Shown here piece after piece: positions 36,901 to 44,138 of a stretch of DNA of 52,710 bases. The notes beneath the pieces were generated by a model. It ran no database searches. It was not told the DNA's origin and saw nothing but the letters and a program-made list of their open reading frames with translations. The translations under genes were made by a program, and so were the position numbers. The stretch is from Phycisphaera sp. (GTDB lineage Bacteria; Planctomycetota; Phycisphaerae; Phycisphaerales; Phycisphaeraceae). Where the stretch lies: contig JANQPR010000105.1 of the NCBI GenBank assembly GCA_028285385.1, positions 1 through 52,710 of the forward strand, read 5' to 3'. How positions within the stretch are numbered: position 1 is the stretch's first letter; every line of letters begins with the position of its first letter.

Positions 36901-39115
36901 CCGGAAGCGCAGCCTGGATACCGCGGTAAGCCGGGTGTTCAACGCCGAACCGTTGCCCGAACCCGACGGGTTGTTGGTGTTCCGTGACGCGAAGCGCACG
37001 CGCAACGCCGGCGGCCGCGGGTTGCCCGCGGGGGTCGGGAGCGCGCCGCTGGCGGTGGAGCGCGTCGCCGCGGTCCGCACGCGCGGCGAGAACAACAACG
37101 ACCTGTTCGCCGCCGCCGCGCAACTGGAAGCAGAAGACCCGTCGGTCACGCTCGCGATCCCGAACCTGCCCGTGCAGGCGTACGCCGGCCCGCAGACCAA
37201 GCTCCGCGAGTTCCAGTGGACGATCCGCAACCCCGTGAACGACGGCATGGACACCGGCTGGTTCGAGGTGGCCGACCGCGTGGTGTCGTCGTCGTCGAGG
37301 CTTCCTTTGGTTGCGGTCGTTGACGAAGGGCTGAACACCGACGACGCCCGGCTGCGCGCCTTCCTCTGGACCAACCCCCGCGAGCAGGAGAACGGCAAGG
37401 ACGACGACGGCAACGGCCTGGTCGACGACGTGCACGGCTACCACTTCCCCACCAAGAGCGGCCGCCTGTACAAGCCCGGCGACGACTTCAACCACGGCTC
37501 GTTCTGCGCCTCGCTCATCGCCGGCCGACCGGGCGGCAACGCCGACGCCGTCCTCGGCCTCGCGCCGGGCGTCACCGTCCTGCCCGTCGGGGTCATGCAG
37601 TTCGACGGGCGCGGCAGCCTGCAGGACATCCTGTTCGGCATCGCCTACGCCGCCGACCAGGGTGCGAAGGTGATCAACCTTTCCCTCGGCGGGCCGATCG
37701 ACCACGACTCGCTCCGCAAGCTCAATCAGCTCGAGCTCTGGGACTGGCTGGAGAAAAAGGGCGTGCTGCTGGTGATCGCCGCCGGCAACGAGCACAACGA
37801 CAACGACCGCAACCCGCGCTTCCCGGGCTCGCTGCCGCGGCCGAACGTGATCACCGTCGCCGCGGTCGACCCGGCCGGCACCATCGCCCGCGCCCACGCC
37901 GGCGGCGGCCGCTGGCAGCCGTTCAGCAACTACGGCAAGACCAGCGTCCACATCGCCGCGCCGGGCAGCACGATCCTGGGCATCCCGCTCACCGGCCAGA
38001 CCTCGTTCTCCGACGGCACGTCCTTCGCCGCGCCGATGGTCGCCGCCGCCGCTGCCGTCGTCTGGGCCCAGCACCCCGACTGGGATTACCAGACCGTCCG
38101 CCGCGCGATCCTCGAGTCCGCCCGGCCCGTGCAAGGCCTGGAAAACAAGGTCGCCACCGGCGGCGTGCTCGACCTGCCCGCCGCGCTCGCCTGGCGCCCC
38201 GACGGCAACCACGCGGTCGGCCCCGGCAGCGGACAGCCCGGAAGCCCCGGGCAACCGAACCAGCCCCCGGCCAACCCGACGCAACCCAACCCGACCGCGC
38301 CGTCGCCCACGCCGCCCAACCCGACGAGTCCCACCAACCCGACGCAGCCCGCGCCGGTGCAGCCTGTCGCCAACAGCAACGTCGCCGTCGTGATCGGCGT
38401 CAACGAGCTTTACGAGCAGGACAACGATCTCCGCATGGCCGTGCCCGACGCGCAGGCGATGGCCCTCACCCTCACGCGTTTCGGCGGCTACCGGGTCGAC
38501 CGCGTCAACCTACTCATCGACGGCGCGAACAACGGCCGCAACAGCCCCACCGGGCAGCGCATCAAGGACGTCGTCCGCGCCGCCGCACAGGAGGCCGGAC
38601 CCAACGACACGCTGCTGTTCTACTTCTCCGGTCACGGCACGCAGACCGCCGACCGCGACGGCACGGCGCAGACCTTCCTCGTCCCCGCCGACGCCAACGT
38701 GAGCAACCCCGACACCCTCGTCTCCCTCGCCGAGCTCCGCGCGATCATCGACGGTTCGGCGGCCAAGCAGAAGGCCATCATCGTCGACGCCTGCCACGCC
38801 GGCGGCACCGGCGAGTTCCCCCGGCTCAACCCCAACGAGGCGTTCGGCGGCGCGGGCATCGTCACCCTCGCGTCCTGCACCGTCGAGCAGGAATCCATCG
38901 AGGTGCCCGACTATCAGGCCGGGCTGTTCACGCACTGGGTCACCCGCGGCCTGCGCGGCGAGGCGCGCGGCAACGACCAGACCGTCTCCGTCTTCGAGCT
39001 CTTCCAGTTCGTCAGCGGCAACGTCCCCTCGGACGCGCGACGCATGAACCACGACCAGACCCCGGTGTTCTACGGCAAGATCACGACCGACTTCCCGGTC
39101 GTGACCGTGCGGTGA
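33977..39115 (+). CDS. giant exported dual-protease protein: TolB/FlgT-like modules, subtilisin (S8) and caspase-like (C14) domains
   Basis: The 1712-residue protein has a signal peptide ending near residue 43 (LELSAQ). A roughly 900-residue N-terminal region follows, built from repeated alpha/beta modules that resemble TolB-N/LpoB/FlgT domains, for example the one starting RPRVLTLMQTPDDTVPTETL. The S8 domain spans about 1105-1400, with D1116 (VVDEGLN), H1173 (NHGSF), oxyanion N1271 (AAGNEH) and S1349 (GTSFAAPM). A Pro/Thr/Asn-rich linker (about 1415-1465) leads to a caspase-like C14 domain with H1553 (SGHGT) and C1606 (DACHAGGT). Both catalytic sets are intact. The start at 33977 has AAGAGAGA upstream; the open frame reaches back to 33863. 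It is the largest gene of a six-gene envelope group. Confidence 0.9.
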   Translation: MNAAPRMLRPAAKPSRRHRFSAWCAAMLSVTLLAGVSLELSAQKPDPPILGGGGNAPVAPIQKEDPTALGPNELDPAVKRRFIEKYEDDFGPAVAIEAFVTPGPNGKRLVQVDTSLLAAQVRRFWKQNHPGVDIVSLEANARNAAQKQLALGRNDPEGVAKTLALESDAELALVLKCYPAAGQPNGQAFDVEFDFLDLRTGELITSGRGVWHNPGQVLPAEILARHLTRAAWEGYAPPPQDPGINLEVRNFAVTITGLSNRDQAQQLTDEIGRWIDGRIRLDNFDDGGDQTTTRIRIRGAFDVQGLAGELEKAAEEVGVALSVSSARGREIVAVADALGTGGGDDDLIQWWQDWQVERDPRDVRLLSGWSLSKEPGNVGLPGTENQDLLGNDMMTGLANAMTDPLSPITNTALAGLRDGKLKEAFDDFDEEGLKDLLAKRFPDEIIWLVSGRPILAGKELQRVRVTVMVVDTLSAQTLAVFNDDWPKLASDERTLERKGREYVARALERLQKAEQAPARQQTVFIAGLDGVNDRDLLVDAVAAKLPTGAKGVKVRDARQADVAGEAVVELSLRVNADAAGVSRLVRSAIFDELAWPVHEYALNPAVVLRVKNALEVPEWALLTPDDKQRDQATQLLQRVEGVVSELGRPRVLTLMQTPDDTVPTETLEAIQAAVNNHLSNAGLDVLDTTTATELAQAVRSNPAYGDERSVCGFLRDQVRADWALLGYVSRDGDGLRGNFRLVDLRLMGRFVTGVTVPDPEAKSSRKVKVDRNEPLSVARYVAGRSLGGVLRLEGRPHRLEVLVQGAKSGDQVTALAQQIASNIPQVVSVENLYFDYGVAGFFVVHRGSFNHLAKQIDLIRDGLPFDLQDAKFDAGVWVLSLDAPAPPSGADVRPILPGQGVIVGRPPAVTPPAAGVDDGDHGAAPVDQPDAADAPEGVRTKVAEVPRSRLAPKVGGNDAAERFRREYAERAPLGNRKRSLDTAVSRVFNAEPLPEPDGLLVFRDAKRTRNAGGRGLPAGVGSAPLAVERVAAVRTRGENNNDLFAAAAQLEAEDPSVTLAIPNLPVQAYAGPQTKLREFQWTIRNPVNDGMDTGWFEVADRVVSSSSRLPLVAVVDEGLNTDDARLRAFLWTNPREQENGKDDDGNGLVDDVHGYHFPTKSGRLYKPGDDFNHGSFCASLIAGRPGGNADAVLGLAPGVTVLPVGVMQFDGRGSLQDILFGIAYAADQGAKVINLSLGGPIDHDSLRKLNQLELWDWLEKKGVLLVIAAGNEHNDNDRNPRFPGSLPRPNVITVAAVDPAGTIARAHAGGGRWQPFSNYGKTSVHIAAPGSTILGIPLTGQTSFSDGTSFAAPMVAAAAAVVWAQHPDWDYQTVRRAILESARPVQGLENKVATGGVLDLPAALAWRPDGNHAVGPGSGQPGSPGQPNQPPANPTQPNPTAPSPTPPNPTSPTNPTQPAPVQPVANSNVAVVIGVNELYEQDNDLRMAVPDAQAMALTLTRFGGYRVDRVNLLIDGANNGRNSPTGQRIKDVVRAAAQEAGPNDTLLFYFSGHGTQTADRDGTAQTFLVPADANVSNPDTLVSLAELRAIIDGSAAKQKAIIVDACHAGGTGEFPRLNPNEAFGGAGIVTLASCTVEQESIEVPDYQAGLFTHWVTRGLRGEARGNDQTVSVFELFQFVSGNVPSDARRMNHDQTPVFYGKITTDFPVVTVR

Positions 39116-39233
39116 TCCCCGGGAACCCCGCCGGGCCGGACGCGTCGAACGTGTGTGCCGGCACGTTTCCCCCGCGAGCCCAAGACGCCAACGGGCGAGA
39201 GCACCGGACCGCTTCACGCAGAGAGATCCCCCC

Positions 39234-40223
39234 ATGGAACACGACGCCCCCGCGACCGGGCAGCCGACCGCCGCCGCCCCACCTCCGCGCCGCCGCGCGG
39301 TCTGGCCGATCTTCGTCGTGCTGGGGTTCCTCGCGGTCGTGGTCGCGGTGTTGGCTGTCGCGGTGTACCTGCTTTGGCCGACCATCGACGAGACGTTCAT
39401 CGACCCGCGCCCGGAGTGGACCGAGTCCGGCGAGGGGATCGAGTTCTTACCGTCGGCCAACGGCGAGTTCGTCGAGGTGTACCTGAGCCGTGACCTGGCC
39501 GAACTGTGGGGCGTACCGCGTGACCAGCAACTCAGCGGTGAAGACGTGCCGCGCGACGCCGAGCAAGCCGAAGCGATCTCGGCCGACCTGGCGCAGGCGA
39601 TGCGGGACGCCGACGACCGCGGCGCGGTGTTTCGGTTGCTGTGCCTGCTGGCCTCAGAGCCGGACGTGCGTCGCGCGGGCGACGTGCACCTGCTCGACGC
39701 CGTGGCACTCGGACGCACCAACCTGGCGGTCGGCATGATCGAGGCGGGCGTGCGCGACCAGAGCGTCGACGCGAACGGGAACCACGCCCTGCACGTGGCC
39801 GCAAAACACAACCGCGTTGAGCTTGTCGAGGCCCTGCTGAGGCGACGCGACCTCGATGGGGCGTTCGGCATCGATGACCCGAACGCGCTGGGACGCACGC
39901 CGCTCGCCGTCGCCGCCGAGTTTGGGAACGTCGACGTCGTCGAGGCAATGGTTGGCTTCGCGGCGGAGACGGAGCCGTACGCCCCGATCGATTTGATCCG
40001 GAGCCGTGACCTGGGCGGGAACACGCCCTTGCACCTCGCCGCCGAGTCGGGGCATGTCGAGATGGTGCGGCGGTTGATCGCCGGCGGCGCCGACCGCGCC
40101 GCGACCAACAACAACGGGCAGACCCCGGCCGACCTCGCCCGCGCCAACGGTGTGGACGCCGCCGCCGATCTGCTCAACCCCAGCGGCGCAGACCCGATCG
40201 TCCTCGAACAACCCGCCGGGTGA
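39234..40223 (+). CDS. single-pass membrane protein with ankyrin repeats
   Basis: The 329-residue protein has a Pro/Ala-rich start, one transmembrane helix at about 25-50 (PIFVVLGFLAVVVAVLAVAVYLLW) and a C-terminal ankyrin domain of about five repeats. Consensus stretches include NGNHALHVAAKHNRVELVEA, LGRTPLAVAAEFGNVDVVEA and LGGNTPLHLAAESGHVEMVR. With the positive-inside rule the repeats should be extracytoplasmic, where they could bind an envelope protein. The ATG at 39234 has GAGAGA upstream and is 118 bp after the dual-protease gene, so cotranscription is likely. A binding or inhibitor role toward the protease is a guess from context only. A short hairpin (GCGGG/CCCGC, 40225-40241) separates it from the convergent esterase gene. 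Confidence 0.85.
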   Translation: MEHDAPATGQPTAAAPPPRRRAVWPIFVVLGFLAVVVAVLAVAVYLLWPTIDETFIDPRPEWTESGEGIEFLPSANGEFVEVYLSRDLAELWGVPRDQQLSGEDVPRDAEQAEAISADLAQAMRDADDRGAVFRLLCLLASEPDVRRAGDVHLLDAVALGRTNLAVGMIEAGVRDQSVDANGNHALHVAAKHNRVELVEALLRRRDLDGAFGIDDPNALGRTPLAVAAEFGNVDVVEAMVGFAAETEPYAPIDLIRSRDLGGNTPLHLAAESGHVEMVRRLIAGGADRAATNNNGQTPADLARANGVDAAADLLNPSGADPIVLEQPAG

Positions 40224-40241
40224 CGCGGGCGGCGCTCCCGC

Positions 40242-41834
40242 TCAGCGGCTGTCGTCGGTGACGCCCGGCCAGTCGTCGGTGCGGAACGGCGAGGCGGGCA
40301 GGCCCTCGGCGTTGGTCAGGTTCGCCCAGGCCGGGTCGTCGTCCCAGGCGTAACGCACCGCGCGCGGGTCGGGCACTTTCGCCTCGCTCACGGCCAGCGT
40401 GTCGGGCGCGACCACCTCGGCGACGGCCCAGCGGAACTTCATGTCGGGGCCGGCGATCACGAAGCCCCGCATCGATCCGCCGTCGCGCGTTGTCAGCGTT
40501 GAGCCGGCGTGGTCGAACGTCAGCATCATCCGGTCACCCTCGACCCGCCAGTCGCGCAACGCCGGTCCCGACGGCAGCACGTCCCGGCCGTACGCCGTGG
40601 CCAACGCCCACCGCGTCACCCGCTCGGCGACGGGTTGCTTTGCCGTCGGGTGGATGTCGGTCGAGTCGCCGTGGTCGATCGTCACGATCAGCCCGACGTT
40701 CGGGTCGGACTCCGCGACCGCGCGCTGGCTGTCGCGCAGCTCGGGCCAACTCGACACGGCGGGCGGCACGCGCGGCGGCGACGTGTAGCCGGGCAACTGC
40801 ACCACCGCGAACGGCAGCGCGTCGTCGCCCCAGTCCTTCCGCCACGACGCGATCAACGCCCGCAGCAACGGCTCGTACTGCCGGGCCCGCCAGACGTTCG
40901 ACTCGCCCTGGTACCACACGAACCCGCGCAGCGCGAACGGCCGGAGCGGACAGACCATCGCGTGGTACAACCCGGCCGGCGCGTACCGCGCGGTCGGAGG
41001 CGTCGGCGCTTCGGGCGGCTCGATGACCGCTTCGGCAACCGAGCCGGACTTCTGCTCGTCCGCTCGCGCTTCTCGTTGCACGGCCTCCAGCGCCGCGTCG
41101 TAGGCGGCCTTCTCGGCTTCGTACTTCTCGACACGTCGTTGATGACGGTCCAGGATGGGCCGCAGCGCCTCGGCCTCCTGCATCGCCCCCAAAGGCGTCC
41201 ACGCCTCGGCCGGGGTCCCGCCGTACGCCGTGTGGATGACCCCGACGGGAACGCCCAGCTCTTGTTGCAGCTCCCGACCAAAGAAGTAACCGACGGCGCT
41301 GAAGTTCCGAGCATCGTCCGGGTTGCTCTTCACCCAGCGCGCGTCGACGTCGTCCTGCGGCGTGTCGGCGATCGCACGCTCCACGCGGAACAGCCGCAGC
41401 TGGTCGTGATGCGCAGCGGCGACTTCGGATTCGGCGTCGTCCACCTTCCGCAGCCGCATGTCCATGTTCGACTGCCCGGAGCACAGCCATACCTCGCCGA
41501 CCCACACGTCCTCGAGCACGCGTGTCTCGTCGCCGACGGCGATCGCCACGGTGTGCGGGCCGCCGGCGTCGAGCGGGGCGAACGTGACGGACCACCACCC
41601 GCTTTCGTCGGCCACCGCTTCGTGCGTCTGTCCGAAGGCCTCGACCGTGACCGTTATCCCCGCGTCGGCCCAGCCCCACAGCGGCGCCGGCTTGTCGCGT
41701 TGCAGCACCATGTGGTCGCCGATCACGGCGGGCAGCCGAAGTGGCTCCGCGACAGAACCCAGGGTCAACAACAGAGCGGCAACAGCGGTCGTGACCAACA
41801 CGATGCGACAACGCCGTATGTCAGGGACGGGCAT
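40242..41834 (-). CDS. sialate O-acetylesterase-like carbohydrate esterase
   Basis: The 530-residue exported enzyme has a signal peptide (core IVLVTTAVAALLLTLG) and the SASA/GDSL-like esterase fold. The serine motif LCSGQSNMD places the nucleophile near S119, VIHTAYGGTPAEAW and FVWYQGESN are the following blocks, and DIHPTAKQPVAER carries the catalytic His. The family removes O-acetyl groups from sugars, not only sialic acid. Next to a PL6 lyase gene a plausible substrate is an acetylated uronic-acid polymer (inference). The start at 41834 has TTGGAG upstream; an ATG-like codon 11 positions earlier was rejected. A coiled Glu/Ala/Arg-rich insertion lies around 240-285. Confidence 0.88.
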   Translation of the reverse strand: MPVPDIRRCRIVLVTTAVAALLLTLGSVAEPLRLPAVIGDHMVLQRDKPAPLWGWADAGITVTVEAFGQTHEAVADESGWWSVTFAPLDAGGPHTVAIAVGDETRVLEDVWVGEVWLCSGQSNMDMRLRKVDDAESEVAAAHHDQLRLFRVERAIADTPQDDVDARWVKSNPDDARNFSAVGYFFGRELQQELGVPVGVIHTAYGGTPAEAWTPLGAMQEAEALRPILDRHQRRVEKYEAEKAAYDAALEAVQREARADEQKSGSVAEAVIEPPEAPTPPTARYAPAGLYHAMVCPLRPFALRGFVWYQGESNVWRARQYEPLLRALIASWRKDWGDDALPFAVVQLPGYTSPPRVPPAVSSWPELRDSQRAVAESDPNVGLIVTIDHGDSTDIHPTAKQPVAERVTRWALATAYGRDVLPSGPALRDWRVEGDRMMLTFDHAGSTLTTRDGGSMRGFVIAGPDMKFRWAVAEVVAPDTLAVSEAKVPDPRAVRYAWDDDPAWANLTNAEGLPASPFRTDDWPGVTDDSR

Positions 41835-41876
41835 GACAGACTCCAAGGACCTGGGCTGAGGAAACAAAGACGAAAG

Positions 41877-44138
41877 TCAACCGCGTCGCCGACCAAGCCC
41901 GACGAAACCGAGCAACGCGACGCTCCCCGGCTCGGGCAGTGATGCGCCGTCGAACCGCGGCGCGGACGACGCCCCCCAGTTCTGCAGCACCCCGTCGAGC
42001 TCGTTCTGATCGACGTTGCCGTCGAACGGTCCGCCGCCGTCGAGCGCCGCTGCGTCGCCTCCGAAGGTCCCGGTGCCCCAGTTCTGAAGGACGAGGTCGA
42101 GGTCGCCCTGCTCGACCTGACCGTTGCCGTTGTAGTCGCCGGTGATCGCGGTGGCCGTGAACAACGCGTCGAGCTCGGCGTCGGTCAGCGAGCCGTCGAG
42201 GGCGAACACGATCGCGTCGAGCACGGCAAACTGCTCGCGCTTGCCGAGGCGGAGCTCGAGCGGCATCCCGAGCATCGAGTCGTTGATCACGAAGGTGCCA
42301 CCGTTCTCCCAGTCCCACGCGCCGGTGTTGGTGGTGGCGGTCGCGGTCTCTGGGTCGTCGCCGAAGAGGACGGGCCGGTGGAAGCTGTCGGTCGAACTCG
42401 AGAACCCCGCCGCGCGGTAGTACGCCGTGTAGGTCCCGGCTTCGGTGAAGGTCAGGCCGAACGTGGCGACCGCGTCCTGGGTCTCCAGCGGCGGGTCAAC
42501 CCGGTCGCCCGGCGGCGCCTCCAAGACGTTCTGCCCGAGCGAGCCGGCGGCCGACGCCAAGACCCATGTGTCGCCGTCGCCGTTGGGGTCGAGGCGGTTG
42601 GAGAAGGAGTCGGCGGTCAGCGCGACGTGGCCGGGCCCGGTGATCAGCCCGGCGCCCGGGCCCGGCCCCGTGCCCGGGTCGTAGAACCAGCCGGCGCCGA
42701 CGTCGCCTTCGCTCAGCGGCTTGCGGACGATCTGCGCCGACGACACCTCGTCGGCGCCGACATCGAACAGGCCGACGCGGGCTTGGCCGTCGAAATCGGT
42801 CGGCACAAGCGCGCCGTAGTCGCCGGCCGCTCCGTCGATGACGGGGCTGCCCGCCGCGGGCCGGAACAAGCCGTCCGCCCCTTGCACCAACTGCGGGTCG
42901 ACCACGGTGACACCCGGCGGTGTCGGCTGGTTGACTCCGCCGAACACGATGTTGCCCTCCCACGTGAAGCTCGCGCCCTCGTTGCCTTCAAACGCGGGCG
43001 CCGCGTTCTGGATCAGGTTGTTCGCGATCGTCACGCCCTCGGGGAGCAGCGTCCGGCCCGAGCTGCCGATCCCTTCGTCGAGGATGATCCCCGCGTCCGT
43101 GATGTTCACGATCGTGTTGTGGGCGATCACGGCGTCCTTGACCTGGAAGTAGCCGCTGTTGGGCGAGTTCGGCACGCCGCCGGTGAGCACCAGCCCGCCG
43201 TTGGCCCGGCCGTCGAGATCCTGCAGGTAGTTGTTCACGATCGTCTGGCGCTCGCCGATGATGCGCACACCGCCCGAGCCGCTGACGTTCTCACCCAGAA
43301 AGAAGTTGCCCTCGACGGTGTTGTCGTTCCCGTGCCGGAGCGTGACGGTCGCGGACGTTCGGCGGAAGGTGTTGAAGCGGATGTCGTTCTGCCCGGCCTT
43401 GACAGAGATCGCCTCGATCTCGCCGTCGACTTCTTCAAACAGGTTGTTCTCGACCACGGTGTAGGAGTCGGACAGCGACTGCTGCGACGTGCCGATGCGG
43501 ATGGTCTCGAACCCGTTGCCGTTGCCCTCGGGCCGGCCGTTGAAGTGGTTGGCGTCGATGCGGTGGTCGTCGCGGGCGGACGAGTCGCGCCAGACGGTGA
43601 CGGTCACGCCGGAGTGGTTCTGGTTGGTGAACGTGTTGTGGTCGACGCGGTTGTTCGTGCCGTACATCGAGACCCAGAAGTACCGGGTGTCGATGTCGGC
43701 GGGGTTGTAGTCGGTGATGGCGGAGTTGGTGAACCGGGAGTGGTTCGCGTCGCCGTTGCTGCCGGTGAAACGGACGACGTGCCCGGAGCTGAGCGACCCG
43801 CCGTTGAAGTGCAGCCCGTCGACGACGAGGTGGTCGCCGGAGATGTCGAGGCGGGAGCTGCCGTTGAGGACGACGCCGCCGGGCGTCTCGGCGCGGAGCG
43901 TGATCGGGTTGCCCGCGGTGCCGTCGGCGTTGAAGCGGATGTACTGGTTGGTCCAGACGCCGTCGGTGAGGACGACGGTATCCCCGGGGCCGGCCTGCTG
44001 GAGGGCGGTCGTGACCTCGGACGCGTTGCCGGCGGTGAACTCGGCGGCGTGAACGCTCAATGAGGCCAGACCAAGCGGCACAACGCCCCATACGACACGC
44101 GGCTTGCACACGAAGCACTTCTCGAACCACGTCGACAT
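41877..44138 (-). CDS. polysaccharide lyase family 6 (alginate lyase/chondroitinase B type) with dockerin and PEP-CTERM tail
   Basis: The 753-residue exported protein has a signal peptide (core GVVPLGLASLSVHA) and a parallel beta-helix of PL6 type. ISGDHLVVDGLHFNGG near 90-105 and the catalytic stretch with K247 (ISVKAG) and R268-H269 (VTLRHGN) match the Lys/Arg pair of the family. The C-terminal 250 residues hold a beta-sandwich region and two dockerin-like EF-hand repeats (GDYNGNGQVEQGDLD and its partner, about 667-725). The tail PEPGSVALLGFVGLGRRRG is of PEP-CTERM type for cell-surface sorting. The start overlaps the upstream stop (TGATG), and GGAGG precedes it. Whether the enzyme prefers alginate, dermatan or another uronate polymer cannot be told. 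Confidence 0.9.
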   Translation of the reverse strand: MSTWFEKCFVCKPRVVWGVVPLGLASLSVHAAEFTAGNASEVTTALQQAGPGDTVVLTDGVWTNQYIRFNADGTAGNPITLRAETPGGVVLNGSSRLDISGDHLVVDGLHFNGGSLSSGHVVRFTGSNGDANHSRFTNSAITDYNPADIDTRYFWVSMYGTNNRVDHNTFTNQNHSGVTVTVWRDSSARDDHRIDANHFNGRPEGNGNGFETIRIGTSQQSLSDSYTVVENNLFEEVDGEIEAISVKAGQNDIRFNTFRRTSATVTLRHGNDNTVEGNFFLGENVSGSGGVRIIGERQTIVNNYLQDLDGRANGGLVLTGGVPNSPNSGYFQVKDAVIAHNTIVNITDAGIILDEGIGSSGRTLLPEGVTIANNLIQNAAPAFEGNEGASFTWEGNIVFGGVNQPTPPGVTVVDPQLVQGADGLFRPAAGSPVIDGAAGDYGALVPTDFDGQARVGLFDVGADEVSSAQIVRKPLSEGDVGAGWFYDPGTGPGPGAGLITGPGHVALTADSFSNRLDPNGDGDTWVLASAAGSLGQNVLEAPPGDRVDPPLETQDAVATFGLTFTEAGTYTAYYRAAGFSSSTDSFHRPVLFGDDPETATATTNTGAWDWENGGTFVINDSMLGMPLELRLGKREQFAVLDAIVFALDGSLTDAELDALFTATAITGDYNGNGQVEQGDLDLVLQNWGTGTFGGDAAALDGGGPFDGNVDQNELDGVLQNWGASSAPRFDGASLPEPGSVALLGFVGLGRRRG
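41929..42151. repeat. dockerin/PEP-CTERM cassette, copy A
   Basis: About 220 bp at the 3' end of the PL6 gene are closely similar in nucleotide sequence to 49681-49910 at the 3' end of the PEP-CTERM/dockerin gene, both read on the minus strand. Both copies encode GQVEQGDLD, VLQNWGTGTF, GGGPFDG, VDQNELDGVLQNWG and then FDGA followed by the PEP motif. It behaves as a shared secretion/attachment cassette. Confidence 0.8.

Noticed and set aside
36371-38284. 637-codon minus-strand frame within the dual-protease gene
   Set aside because: It is antisense to the S8 domain with its conserved catalytic residues, and has shadow-like Val/Gly/Arg composition.
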